Shown: positions 51,398-59,909 of the stretch, one piece after another
Layout: each line of letters opens with the position of its first letter
Position numbering within the stretch: position 1 is the stretch's first letter
From: Planococcus glaciei
GTDB taxonomy: Bacteria > Bacillota > Bacilli > Bacillales_A > Planococcaceae
DNA length: 64,000 nt
Assembly: GCF_900099655.1 (NCBI RefSeq)
Contig: NZ_FNDC01000003.1
Coordinates: 1 to 64,000 of the forward strand
Direction of reading: 5' to 3'
Translations under genes and position numbers: made by a program
Notes under the pieces: generated by a model
What the model was told of the DNA's origin: nothing
The model's input: the letters and a program-made list of their open reading frames with translations, nothing else
Databases searched by the model: none

Positions 51398-53815
51398 TTA
51401 TTTTTCCAATTTCACGCGCTGCAGACGCAGCGAATTTAAAACGACGGAAACCGAACTGAATGCCATGGCCGCTCCCGCTACCCAAGGCGCCAGCAAGCCG
51501 ATGGCGGCAATCGGAATGCCCACTGTATTGTAGGCAAATGCCCAGAACAAGTTCTGCTTGATGTTGCGCATCGTTTTGCGGCTCATAAGGATCGCTTCGG
51601 CGATGCTGTTCAAATCGCCGCGGATCAGTGTGATGTCTGCCGCTTCCATTGCCACATCCGTTCCCGTGCCGATAGCCATGCCGATATCGGCCGTCGCAAG
51701 CGCCGGTGCATCATTGATGCCATCTCCGACCATTGCCACTTTCTTGCCTTCCAGCTGCAGTTTTTTCACTTGTTCTGCTTTTCCTTCCGGAAGCACTTCG
51801 GCAATGACCGCATCGACGCCGACTTCTTTGCCGATCGCTTGTGCAGTCCGCTCGTTGTCTCCGGTCATCATAATGACGTGGATTCCCATTTTCTGAAGGC
51901 GCGCTATAGCTGCCCGAGAAGTGTCTTTAATGGTGTCTGCGACCGCAACCAGTCCAGCATACTCCCCGTTGACAGCAGCGAGCATCGCCGTTTTGCCGTC
52001 GCTTTCCAATCTTTCCATTTCAGAGAGAACGAACGAAGTATCTATGCCGTATTGCTGCATCAATTTCCGGGTGCCCACAAGGACGCCTTGGCCAGATACG
52101 GTCGCCTGGATGCCGTAGCCCGGAACGGCTTCGAAATACTGAACATCGCCAAGTTCAATGCCTTTTGCCTGGATCCCTTGGACGATCGCTTGCGCCAACG
52201 GGTGTTCCGATTGCTTTTCGGCTGCGCCGATGAGCGATAAAAATCTTGCCTCATCTTGGCCTTCCGCCAGCAGGACATCCGTCAATTCCGGTTTCCCGTG
52301 GGTGACGGTCCCCGTTTTATCGACGACTACCGTATCGATGCTCTGCGTCTGCTCCAAATGCTCGCCGCCTTTAAACAGAACGCCCATTTCCGCTGCCCGG
52401 CCGGATCCCGCCATGATAGAAGTCGGCGTTGCCAAACCGAGCGCACATGGACAGGCAATAACGAGAACCGCTATCAGCACTTCAAGCGCCGGCGTAAAGT
52501 TGCCTGGGTCCACTAATAAGTACCAAACCAGGAAGGTAAGAACCGCTATCCCGACGACAATCGGAACGAAGATGCCGGATATTCTATCGGCCATGCGCTG
52601 GATCGGCGCTTTTGTTCCCTGCGCATCTTCCACGACTTTTATGATTTGTGCAAGCGCTGTGTCACGTCCGACTTTTGTCGCCTTCATCCGGATAAAGCCG
52701 TTGCTGTTGATGGTGGACCCGTACAAGGGGTCTCCCGCAGCTTTATCGACCGGCAGACTTTCACCCGTCAGCATCGATTCGTCAACGGCTGTCGCTCCTT
52801 CCACCACTTCTCCGTCCACCGGAATTTTTTCTCCCGGTTTCACCAAAATGGCGTCGCCGATGACGACTTCTTCCAACGGCAATTCTTGTTCCACACCGTT
52901 GCGTATGACTGTTGCTGTTTTTGCCTGAAGGCCCATCAGCTTTTTGATGGCTTCAGAAGACCGGCCTTTTGCTTTTGCTTCAAACAATTTTCCCAAGATG
53001 ATCAACGTAATCAAAACGGCACTGGTTTCAAAATACAAATGTGCTGCATGCGGAGAACCGGCGTGCACGATTGCTTGGTAGACGCTGTAAAAATACGCGG
53101 CGGACGTTCCCATAACGACCAATACATCCATATTGGCACTGCCGTTCCGGAGCGCTTTATAGGCGCCCACATAAAACTGTTTCCCGATGATAAACTGAAC
53201 CGGCGTTGCCAACAGCATCTGAAACCAGGGGTTCATTAAAATTTCCGGTACGTAAAGGAACGAGGTGAATGAAAAGTGGCCAAGCATTGTCCACAGAAGT
53301 GGCAGCGACAAAATAGCCGAAAAGATGAATTTCCGTTTTTGGTCCTGAATTGCTTTTTCCCGGTAATCCACATGCTCTTGTTCCTCTTGCTGCTGGTGTG
53401 CACCGTAGCCCAGTTTTTCCACTTTCGCAATAATATCGGCTGCCGTTACTTCAGAAGGGTTGAATTCGATTGTCGCTTTCTCCAGCGCCAAGTTGACGTT
53501 GGCCGTCCCCACACCTTGTAATTTATTGATTCCTTTTTCAATGCGGGTCGCACACGCCGCACACGTCATGCCCGTAATGTCAAATTCCGCTTTTTGTTTA
53601 ACAACTCCGTATCCAAGCGCTTCGATTTTCTTTTCAAAATCGGCTTCGTTCAATTTGGACGGGTCGTATTGGATCGACGATTTTTCGAGGGCCAAGTTGA
53701 CGTTGGCCTGCTCGACCCCTTCCATTTTGCTGATGCCTTTTTCTATGCGTGTGGCACACGCTGCACAGGTCATGCCGGTGATTTGAAAATTGGCTTCTTT
53801 AACTTCAGTAGTCAT
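51398..53815 (-). CDS. copA: Copper-exporting P1B-type ATPase
   Basis: This 805-aa P-type ATPase pumps Cu(I) out of the cell. It has two N-terminal HMA domains, each with [10 protein letters not shown] (CxxC near residues 18-21 and 86-89), eight membrane helices, the CPC metal site in [14 protein letters not shown] near 454, and the phosphorylation motif DKTGTVTHG near 498. EHPLAQAI (HP motif) and [12 protein letters not shown] complete the family pattern. The C-terminal [17 protein letters not shown] is typical. ATG 53815 follows GAGGAGG. A terminator separates it from copZ, and a CsoR-like site lies just upstream, so copA seems to have its own promoter. Confidence 0.97.
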   Translation of the reverse strand: MTTEVKEANFQITGMTCAACATRIEKGISKMEGVEQANVNLALEKSSIQYDPSKLNEADFEKKIEALGYGVVKQKAEFDITGMTCAACATRIEKGINKLQGVGTANVNLALEKATIEFNPSEVTAADIIAKVEKLGYGAHQQQEEQEHVDYREKAIQDQKRKFIFSAILSLPLLWTMLGHFSFTSFLYVPEILMNPWFQMLLATPVQFIIGKQFYVGAYKALRNGSANMDVLVVMGTSAAYFYSVYQAIVHAGSPHAAHLYFETSAVLITLIILGKLFEAKAKGRSSEAIKKLMGLQAKTATVIRNGVEQELPLEEVVIGDAILVKPGEKIPVDGEVVEGATAVDESMLTGESLPVDKAAGDPLYGSTINSNGFIRMKATKVGRDTALAQIIKVVEDAQGTKAPIQRMADRISGIFVPIVVGIAVLTFLVWYLLVDPGNFTPALEVLIAVLVIACPCALGLATPTSIMAGSGRAAEMGVLFKGGEHLEQTQSIDTVVVDKTGTVTHGKPELTDVLLAEGQDEARFLSLIGAAEKQSEHPLAQAIVQGIQAKGIELGDVQYFEAVPGYGIQATVSGQGVLVGTRKLMQQYGIDTSFVLSEMERLESDGKTAMLAAVNGEYAGLVAVADTIKDTSRAAIARLQKMGIHVIMMTGDNERTAQAIGKEVGVDAVIAEVLPEGKAEQVKKLQLEGKKVAMVGDGINDAPALATADIGMAIGTGTDVAMEAADITLIRGDLNSIAEAILMSRKTMRNIKQNLFWAFAYNTVGIPIAAIGLLAPWVAGAAMAFSSVSVVLNSLRLQRVKLEK

Positions 53816-53831
53816 TCGGCATCCTCCTCTC

Positions 53832-53850
53832 ATACTACCCAGGGGTATAT
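53832..53850 (-). promoter_or_regulatory. CsoR-like operator at the copA promoter
   Basis: ATACCCCTGGGTAGTAT on the minus strand has the TACCC..GGGTA inverted repeat of CsoR sites. It lies between a TTTAAT-like -35 and a TAGTAT -10 spaced 17 bp. Confidence 0.75.
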
Positions 53851-53862
53851 TTTCATTAAAAG

Positions 53863-53888
53863 ATAAGAGTGCTCAATAGCACTCTTAT
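53863..53888 (-). terminator. Terminator overlapping the copZ stop
   Basis: ATAAGAGTGCT pairs with AGCACTCTTAT with loop ATTG, then CTTTTAA. It should end most copZ transcripts before copA. Confidence 0.75.
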
Positions 53889-54088
53889 ACGACGTCGTAT
53901 CCTTGGTCTTCAATCGTTTCCTGAATTTGGTTCAATGAAGTTTTGCTGTTGTCATAAGCTACCGTGACTTCGCCTTTGCCTAAATCCACTTTTACAGACG
54001 ATACGCCTTGAAGTTCTCCGACGCTCGATTCAACTGCATTCACGCAATGCGCACAGGACATGCCTTGGACTTTTAACGTTTCATTCAT
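53885..54088 (-). CDS. copZ: Copper chaperone CopZ
   Basis: This 67-aa HMA-domain protein has the Cu(I) site GMSCAHCVNAVE at residues 9-20 and carries copper to CopA. The beta-alpha-beta-beta-alpha-beta pattern and length are typical. ATG 54088 follows AGGAGG. It lies between csoR and copA. Confidence 0.96.
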   Translation of the reverse strand: MNETLKVQGMSCAHCVNAVESSVGELQGVSSVKVDLGKGEVTVAYDNSKTSLNQIQETIEDQGYDVV

Positions 54089-54145
54089 TATTTTTTCCTC
54101 CTAGGATTGTGTTTTATGTTCTTGCCTTAATCGTATCATAGATCT

Positions 54146-54433
54146 TTACTTCGTCATGGTTTTCATGACATCCATCAATTCATTGATCGCTTCTTCGCCT
54201 TTGTTTTCCTTGATCGCTTTGGAAACGCAATGATGGGTGTGATCTTCAAGCAATGCTAGAGATACTTTGTTCATTGCTGATTGAATGGCGCTTACCTGAT
54301 GAAGGATGTCTACGCAGTAACGGTCGTTTTCCACCATTTGATGGACGCCTCTTACTTGCCCTTCAATCCGTTTTAAACGGTTTAAAAGCTGCTGCTTATT
54401 AGGCTGCACTGTGGTTTTTACCGTATTTTCCAT
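54146..54433 (-). CDS. csoR: Copper-sensing repressor CsoR
   Basis: This 95-aa all-helical repressor of copper export genes keeps the Cu(I) ligands: Cys in NDRYCVDILHQ near residue 43, and His/Cys in DHTHHCVSKAI near 68-72. LLNRLKRIEGQVRGVHQMV is the DNA-contact helix region. Its promoter (TTGATA-17-TATAAT) carries an operator-like repeat, which implies autoregulation. It heads csoR-copZ. Confidence 0.95.
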   Translation of the reverse strand: MENTVKTTVQPNKQQLLNRLKRIEGQVRGVHQMVENDRYCVDILHQVSAIQSAMNKVSLALLEDHTHHCVSKAIKENKGEEAINELMDVMKTMTK

Positions 54434-54451
54434 TTTTCGGCCCCCTTGTAA

Positions 54452-54497
54452 ATATACCCTATACCTGTATTATACCAAAGAAGTCAGCAGTTATCAA
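54452..54497 (-). promoter_or_regulatory. Promoter and CsoR-like operator of csoR-copZ
   Basis: On the minus strand TTGATA (54492-54497) and TATAAT (54469-54474) are 17 bp apart. The site ATACAGGTATAGGGTAT (54454-54470) overlaps the start of transcription and resembles a CsoR operator half-site pair. Confidence 0.78.
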
Positions 54498-54532
54498 AAT
54501 ACTTGTTCCAAGTTTCCGCCCGGTTTTCGCAC

Positions 54533-55090
54533 CTACTTCGAAGACAATTCACTTTCAGTGACCCATTTATGGTTTTTTACTGCTTGCCCGTCTGTTTTAG
54601 ATGTAAAGTCCACCATATAGACAGTCGTTTGTTCGGCAGAGTCAATGACGGCTTCAGCACCTTCCATCCCAGCCATATGATTAGCTTCCAGCTCGACCTT
54701 ATCTCCAGGCTTGTAAGGCTCATTTCCTGCATTCTGCAATTCCTCTTGAATCACCCATTTATGGTTTCTCACTGGCTCGCCGCCGGATGTTGGTGTGTAG
54801 GTAACAGCATAAGCAGCTGTTTCGAAAGCTCCTGCAATGGTTGCTTCTGCACCATTCATGCCATCCATATGATCTGACTTCATGATCGCCTTGCTTCCAA
54901 CTTTGAATGCCGGATTTTCAGCTTTTTCCAAACCAGTTGGCAGTTCACCTGAACTTGAATGCTCCATACTTTCCATTTCTCCGTGATCCATCGCAGCATG
55001 GGGATTTTCCTCCTCAGCACCAGAACAAGCAGCCAAAACTCCCGCAAGAGCAACTACCCAAAAGATCGGCAATAATTGTTTTGCTTTCAT
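54533..55090 (-). CDS. YdhK-like DUF1541 lipoprotein, copper-module
   Basis: This 185-aa lipoprotein (ALAGVLAAC lipobox near residue 20) has a Met/His/Asp-rich segment (HAAMDHGEMESMEHSS) and two DUF1541 repeats, each with GxxKxxxMDGMxGAEAxI and RNHKW/KNHKW. These occur near residues 60-120 and 120-180. The Met/His pattern suits extracytoplasmic copper binding, and a CsoR-like site precedes the gene. ATG 55090 follows GGAGCG; upstream in-frame starts lack a ribosome binding site. The exact role is unknown. Confidence 0.88.
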   Translation of the reverse strand: MKAKQLLPIFWVVALAGVLAACSGAEEENPHAAMDHGEMESMEHSSSGELPTGLEKAENPAFKVGSKAIMKSDHMDGMNGAEATIAGAFETAAYAVTYTPTSGGEPVRNHKWVIQEELQNAGNEPYKPGDKVELEANHMAGMEGAEAVIDSAEQTTVYMVDFTSKTDGQAVKNHKWVTESELSSK

Positions 55091-55198
55091 TTTTAAGCGC
55101 TCCTTTTTGTCGATATTCATTTTATCAATAAACTCACTTCTGCTGCCAGCTGTGTTTCTTGGTTCCAACTGATGTACCGCTACCACACTCTCAATATA

Positions 55199-55218
55199 CT
55201 ATACCCCCCTAATGTATG
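55199..55218 (-). promoter_or_regulatory. CsoR-like operator of the DUF1541 lipoprotein gene
   Basis: ACATACATTAGGGGGGTATAG on the minus strand resembles CsoR sites with a G-run next to GTAT. A TTTACA -35-like box lies just upstream. Confidence 0.68.
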
Positions 55219-55346
55219 TAAAGTGTTTTATTTCTCTTTATGAAAAACTAAATTCCGTAAATGATTTTGGGGATATTCTATAAAGAAGTGCTTTACTTGA
55301 AGTTCGCCACTCGCCTTTTTACCTCTTACATTTCTAAAAACTAAAA

Positions 55347-55382
55347 AATACCCCTAATGTGCTTGTACACATTACGGGTATT
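55347..55382 (-). terminator. Terminator of the 83-aa gene, built from a CsoR-site-like sequence
   Basis: AATACCCcTAATGTG pairs with CACATTAcGGGTATT around CTTGTA; on the minus strand a TTTTTT run follows. Its arm ATACCCCTAATGTG closely resembles the operator at 55199-55218. Confidence 0.75.
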
Positions 55383-55416
55383 GTTGCCGCTGCCGATTCA
55401 TTTTTGCTATTTATTT

Positions 55417-55668
55417 TTAAACCTGTTCCTGCGTTTTCACATTCTTTATTCCAAGTACAGCCTGAAAAATGAACGCAATCGAGCAAAGCGCGATGGCGAC
55501 ATAGCCGAGCTTATTGATCGGCTGAAGCAAAAGTGTACGCACTACAATCAGCAGCAGCATCACGGCCAATGAAAAATTGACGATGTACGGCTTGTCATAA
55601 AATTTCTTTAAAGCAAATGCCGTAAACAATGCCACGGCCACAATTAAAAGCGATAATACAGTCCCCAT
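55417..55668 (-). CDS. Membrane protein, 83 aa
   Basis: This 83-aa protein has three hydrophobic segments (VLSLLIVAVALFTAFALK, IVNFSLAVMLLLIVVRTLLL, YVAIALCSIAFIFQAVLGI). ATG 55668 follows GGTGAGGGG. The family is not recognised. Monocistronic. Confidence 0.75.
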   Translation of the reverse strand: MGTVLSLLIVAVALFTAFALKKFYDKPYIVNFSLAVMLLLIVVRTLLLQPINKLGYVAIALCSIAFIFQAVLGIKNVKTQEQV

Positions 55669-55738
55669 AACTTCCCCTCACCCTTTATGCCTATTTTTTC
55701 TAGTTTAGCACGCTTCCTGTTAATTCGATACCGACTTT

Positions 55739-56239
55739 TCACTCGGGAAGATTATCGTATGCCAGTTTTCTGATGATCCCTTCGTGTGCGGGGAACTGGG
55801 CCAGCAGTTCGTTCTGCGTAAACAATTCAAAATCGGCGAAATCGAAACCGGGTGCCACCATGCAGCCGACGAGTGAATAAGCATCTTCCCTTTCAACGGA
55901 AGAGCCAAAAATGCTGCCTTTTGCCACCAGGACTTGCGGCTTCTCGCCATTTGCCATGTCCAAGCCCAACTTCTCCACACGGTATTTTCCGGCTTCATCA
56001 ATAATATGGACAGACAAGGCACTGCCGCCATGGAAATACCAAAGCTCATCCGATTTTAAGCGGTGAAAATGGGAAATATCTTCCGAGCGCAGCAAAAAAT
56101 AAATGCTCGTATACAGGCGCCTTTGGGTCGAATGGCTTTCCGTAACGATCATTTCATCCGACTCGAACGTCCTTTTGTAAAAACCGCCTTCCGGATGCGG
56201 CTCCATCCCTAAATGTTCAATCCAGTAGTCAGCGTCCAT
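55739..56239 (-). CDS. Cupin family protein (DUF985)
   Basis: This 166-aa cupin matches the DUF985 family: YWIEHLGMEPHPEGGFYKRTF at the N-terminus, YTSIYFLLRSEDISHFHRLKSDELWYFHGGSAL with the metal-type HxH in SHFHRL, and YSLVGCMVAPGFDFADFELF. The function is unknown; fold relatives bind sugars or metals. ATG 56239 follows GGAAGGG and overlaps the nucleotidyltransferase gene by 11 bp, so they are coupled. Confidence 0.9.
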   Translation of the reverse strand: MDADYWIEHLGMEPHPEGGFYKRTFESDEMIVTESHSTQRRLYTSIYFLLRSEDISHFHRLKSDELWYFHGGSALSVHIIDEAGKYRVEKLGLDMANGEKPQVLVAKGSIFGSSVEREDAYSLVGCMVAPGFDFADFELFTQNELLAQFPAHEGIIRKLAYDNLPE

Positions 56240-56954
56240 CCTTAATCCCTTCCTTTCCAAGAGTGAATCCGTCAAAGAGCCTGCCGCCATATGGTTGAAG
56301 AACAGCTTCAGCTAATTGGATGACCGCATCTTTTTCTCTTGCGCTGTAGTAGTGTTCAAATGCAGCTAAAAATTGTTCCGCGAATTCTTTATCGTATCGT
56401 TTCAAGGAACGAACCAGCCATTTGGAAGTGCCGGTCCATTGCCCATTTATCCGCAGCACAAACTCCCCCAGCTGCCCGGCCAAGGCATTGGCGATAAAGA
56501 GCTCTTCTGTCCGGTTATTGGCACCGATAAAGTCATCGAGCACATCCGTCAAAAAATAGCGTTTTGCTTCGGCCTCTTTGGGCGTCCAACTGGCCGGTCC
56601 TTTAGCCAGCAGCTGGCGTGCTTCTTCTTTAATCTTTTCTGCTTCCTGGTGGCCTGTAAGAACGATGCTTTCTGCGACCATATTAGGCAAGGAGGGTTGG
56701 CCACGATCACAGTCGCTTTTAAAATACGCCTGATAAGAATCAGAATTATGGACGAAAAGCTCCACCGGCCATCCCTTTTCGATGAAAGATTCTCTATAAG
56801 ATGACATAATATGATTATCTATAACTACTAAATCTAAATCTGATGTAGAGGTCGCTTCTCCTCTAACCACGCTGCCCGCAAGCAAAGCCGTTTCACATCC
56901 CGGAAACCGCTTCGCCACCAGTTCTTTTGCTGTTTCAATTGCAATTCCTTTCAT
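56229..56954 (-). CDS. Nucleotidyltransferase-domain protein
   Basis: This 241-aa protein has the NTP_transf_2 motif LLAGSVVRGEATSTSDLDLVVID near residues 25-45 (GS-x9-DxD). A helical C-terminal region (WTPKEAEAKRYFLTDVLDDF, GEFVLRINGQWTGTSKWL) follows, as in aminoglycoside or lincosamide-type nucleotidyltransferases. No substrate can be assigned. ATG 56954 follows AGAGGTG. It is the first gene of a two-gene unit with the cupin. Confidence 0.85.
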   Translation of the reverse strand: MKGIAIETAKELVAKRFPGCETALLAGSVVRGEATSTSDLDLVVIDNHIMSSYRESFIEKGWPVELFVHNSDSYQAYFKSDCDRGQPSLPNMVAESIVLTGHQEAEKIKEEARQLLAKGPASWTPKEAEAKRYFLTDVLDDFIGANNRTEELFIANALAGQLGEFVLRINGQWTGTSKWLVRSLKRYDKEFAEQFLAAFEHYYSAREKDAVIQLAEAVLQPYGGRLFDGFTLGKEGIKDGR

Positions 56955-57065
56955 TTTTTCACCTCTTTTTAATAGAACAGCAACTTCCCGTATTTTTTTG
57001 AAACTTTCATAAACCCTTTTCGTATTCATTATATAGCAGAAAAGACATCCCTAGGAGGAGTATAA

Positions 57066-57863
57066 ATGAATAACCACGAAATCGATTTTAAATTGCACGG
57101 AGACGACCTTCAATTTGTGGAAGTGGAGCTGGATCCGAACGAAACCGTCATCGCGGAAGCGGGCGCATTGATGATGATGGAAGACGGTATTGTCATGGAA
57201 ACCATATTCGGCGACGGATCAAAAGGCGGCGCCTCTGGCATCATGGGCAAGTTGATGAGTGCCGGCAAACGCGTCATTACCGGCGAAAGTTTGTTTATGA
57301 CGACGTTCACCAACCAGGGCACCGGCAAACGCCATGTATCGTTTGCGTCCCCTTATCCGGGAAAAATCATCCCGATGGATTTAAGTACGCTTGGCGGCAA
57401 GATCATTTGCCAAAAAGATTCGTTCCTGGCAGCCGCTAAAGGCGTATCGATCGGCGTAGAATTCCAGCGGAAGCTTGGCACCGGCTTTTTTGGCGGTGAA
57501 GGGTTTATCATGCAGAAGCTCGAAGGCGACGGGATGGCATTCGTCCATGCCGGCGGAACACTTTACCGCAAAAATCTGCAAAAAGGCGAAGTGCTGCGCG
57601 TAGATACTGGTTGTCTTGTCGCGATGACTGCGGACGTGGATTACAACATCGAAATGGTTTCAGGCGTTAAAACCGCACTTTTTGGAGGGGAAGGATTGTT
57701 CTTCGCGACACTTCGCGGACCGGGAAGCGTTTGGATCCAGTCCTTGCCATTCAGCCGGCTTGCGAGCCGTGTCTTTGCGGCGGCTCCACAAAATCCTGCC
57801 GGCCGCAGCCAAGGCGAAGGCAGCGTTGCCGGCGGCTTGTTCGATTTGTTGGGCGGAAAATAA
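57066..57863 (+). CDS. AIM24/TIGR00266 family protein
   Basis: This 265-aa Gly-rich beta protein matches the AIM24 family (ETVIAEAGALMMMEDGI, MTTFTNQGTGKRHVSFASPYPGKI, GSVWIQSLPFSRLASRV). Bacterial members are of unknown function, sometimes linked to envelope stress. The C-terminal tail SVAGGLFDLLGGK is typical. ATG 57066 follows AGGAGGAG. A strong bidirectional terminator follows. Confidence 0.92.
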   Translation: MNNHEIDFKLHGDDLQFVEVELDPNETVIAEAGALMMMEDGIVMETIFGDGSKGGASGIMGKLMSAGKRVITGESLFMTTFTNQGTGKRHVSFASPYPGKIIPMDLSTLGGKIICQKDSFLAAAKGVSIGVEFQRKLGTGFFGGEGFIMQKLEGDGMAFVHAGGTLYRKNLQKGEVLRVDTGCLVAMTADVDYNIEMVSGVKTALFGGEGLFFATLRGPGSVWIQSLPFSRLASRVFAAAPQNPAGRSQGEGSVAGGLFDLLGGK

Positions 57864-57876
57864 ATCGATTGCATTT

Positions 57877-57915
57877 AAAAAGACTCGGAGCCACAAACGG
57901 CTCCGAGTCTTTTTT
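57877..57915. terminator. Bidirectional terminator
   Basis: AAAAAGACTCGGAGCC pairs with GGCTCCGAGTCTTTTT (16 bp) between convergent genes. Confidence 0.93.
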
Positions 57916-57919
57916 GGTT

Positions 57920-58123
57920 TTATCGATTGCGCATTTCTTCTACAGCCCCATTGAATTTATCAAAATCGAATTCCAGGCTATTCGGCTTGTAGAAAAACAG
58001 GATCGCTTCTTTTTCGCCTTGGGCGAGCATATGGTCCACCACCGCTTTTGGGCTGGTCATGTTGATCCCTGACCGTTCGGCATGTTCCAGTTTATCCAAG
58101 ATCTCAGTTGGTACAGCTGGCAT
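57920..58123 (-). CDS. Small soluble protein, 67 aa
   Basis: This 67-aa protein (MPAVPTEILDKLEHAERSGI, SPKAVVDHMLAQGEKEAILF, DKFNGAVEEMRNR) is soluble with an alpha/beta pattern. ATG 58123 follows GAGGAGG. I recognise no family. It lies 40 bp behind the amidohydrolase gene in the same direction. Confidence 0.7.
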   Translation of the reverse strand: MPAVPTEILDKLEHAERSGINMTSPKAVVDHMLAQGEKEAILFFYKPNSLEFDFDKFNGAVEEMRNR

Positions 58124-58162
58124 GTATTCACCCTCCTCTTTCCTTTAAACCTCAGTGATTTG

Positions 58163-59728
58163 TTATTTTTGGTACATAATTTCTCCGTCCACCACGGTCA
58201 TTTCCACTTGAGCCTCTAAAATCTGCTCTTCCGGACCTTCAAACAAGTCGCGGTCAAAAATGGAGAAGTCCGCATCATAGCCTTCGTGGATCTGTCCGCG
58301 CTCGTGCTCTTTGCAAATGGCCGCAGCACTTCCGCTTGTGTACAGCTGGATGGCTTCATAGCGGCTTAGTTTCTCATGCGGCATATAGCCTTCGTGTGTA
58401 TCAGATGCTTTTTTGCGGGCCACCGCAGCGTAGATGCCTTGAAGCGGATTCACTTCTTCGATCGGTGCATCCGATCCGCCGGCGCAGATCAAGCCGTTTT
58501 CCAACAAGCTTTTCCAGGCATATGACCAGCGGATCCGGTCTTCGCCCAGCCGTTCAACAACCCATGGAAAATCGGAAGTGGTAAAGCTCGGCTGCAAATC
58601 CAGTGCCACATCAATTTTCTGCATGCGTTCCACTAAATCTTCACGGACTACCATGGCATGGATAAAGCGGTCTCTTTTGCCTGCGGGAACCGGGTGGGCT
58701 TCAACGGCATCCAGCGCTTTTTCCAATGCCAAATCGCCAATCACATGAATCGCCACTGCTTCGCCGTGGCGGCGCGCCATTGCGACGAGCTCTTTTAGTT
58801 CATCGTCGGAATGGATCGCGACACCGCTTGTCGACGGATCGTCGTTATAAGGCTTGCTGAGCAATGCCGTTTTTCCGCCGATGGATCCATCAGCAAAAAT
58901 CTTCATCGCGCCTGGGTCGATAAACGGCTCTTTGTATTCGGCTCCTTCGATCATTTTCTCGAATACGCTATGGGCACGAAGCAAATGGGCGCGGAATTTA
59001 ATCTCGTCGCCGATTACGTTTTTAAATGCCTGCAACGGCCGCGAGTAATCCCCGTAATAGCCCATGTCTTCCGTATGGGCGCCAGTCAGGCCAAGCGACA
59101 GCAAATCTTCCACGGACGTTTTCAATGCGTTGGTCAAGTAGTTGATGCTTGCTTCCGGCACCTGGCTTGATACTAAATCCTGTGCGGCATCCAGTAAATA
59201 CCCGGTCGGTTCACCGTCATTATCGCGGACAATGACCCCGCCGTCTGGATCCGGTGTATCTTTTGTGATGCCGGCAAGGGCCAACGCGCTTGAATTGGCC
59301 AAGACTGCATGGCGGCAGACCCGCTTCAGCATCATCGGCGATTGGCTGATTTCATCCAGTTCCGTCCGGTGGAAAATCTTGCGGTCCGGAAAATTGTTTT
59401 CATTCCATCCTTCACCGATATACCATTCCCCATCCGGCAGGTTGGCTGTAGAGCGGATCAGTTCGTTTTTCATTTCTTCCGATGAATCGATTTTTGAGAG
59501 ATCCACTCGCAATAATTTTTCGCCGTGTCCGATCATGTGCATATGGCTGTCGACAAACCCCGGATAAAGCACTTTCCCCTGCAAGTCCACTTGATGGTCT
59601 GCAAGTTTGCCAAGCTCCTCGTATGTACCGATTTTCTCTATTTTACCGCCTGAAACCAAAACTGCTTCAACGGTTTCTCCTTCTGCTGCCATTGTGTAAA
59701 TCGTTCCCCCGTGCCATAACGTCTTCAT
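58163..59728 (-). CDS. Amidohydrolase family 3 (YtcJ-like)
   Basis: This 521-aa metal-dependent hydrolase has the HxH metal site in FVDSHMHMIGHG near residue 62, AGSDAPIEEVNPLQGIYAA near 420 with the final metal Asp, and ADGSIGGKTALLSKPY near 275 in the TIM barrel. N- and C-terminal beta strands form the small sandwich domain. It matches YtcJ-type amidohydrolases (N-substituted formamide deformylase-like); the substrate is unknown. ATG 59728 follows GGAG. Confidence 0.92.
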   Translation of the reverse strand: MKTLWHGGTIYTMAAEGETVEAVLVSGGKIEKIGTYEELGKLADHQVDLQGKVLYPGFVDSHMHMIGHGEKLLRVDLSKIDSSEEMKNELIRSTANLPDGEWYIGEGWNENNFPDRKIFHRTELDEISQSPMMLKRVCRHAVLANSSALALAGITKDTPDPDGGVIVRDNDGEPTGYLLDAAQDLVSSQVPEASINYLTNALKTSVEDLLSLGLTGAHTEDMGYYGDYSRPLQAFKNVIGDEIKFRAHLLRAHSVFEKMIEGAEYKEPFIDPGAMKIFADGSIGGKTALLSKPYNDDPSTSGVAIHSDDELKELVAMARRHGEAVAIHVIGDLALEKALDAVEAHPVPAGKRDRFIHAMVVREDLVERMQKIDVALDLQPSFTTSDFPWVVERLGEDRIRWSYAWKSLLENGLICAGGSDAPIEEVNPLQGIYAAVARKKASDTHEGYMPHEKLSRYEAIQLYTSGSAAAICKEHERGQIHEGYDADFSIFDRDLFEGPEEQILEAQVEMTVVDGEIMYQK

Positions 59729-59909
59729 GCTGTCACTCCTTTTCTAAATATAATGATAAATCCATTTTTCTCCCGATACAACTACTAATGCTTATCCATT
59801 CGGTTTATTTATATCCAAGCGCCTTAATAACTATACAAGGCTCATTTATGCTATAATAAAATTACATTTTTTGAAAGCAGAGGTGAACCCTCCAAGCCGG
59901 AGGGACCAA

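Larger units (their letters stand above)
55091..55416. other. Regulatory stretch between the DUF1541 gene and the 83-aa gene
   Basis: No gene. It contains the CsoR-like site at 55199-55218 and the terminator at 55347-55382, both listed separately, in AT-rich surroundings. Confidence 0.6.
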
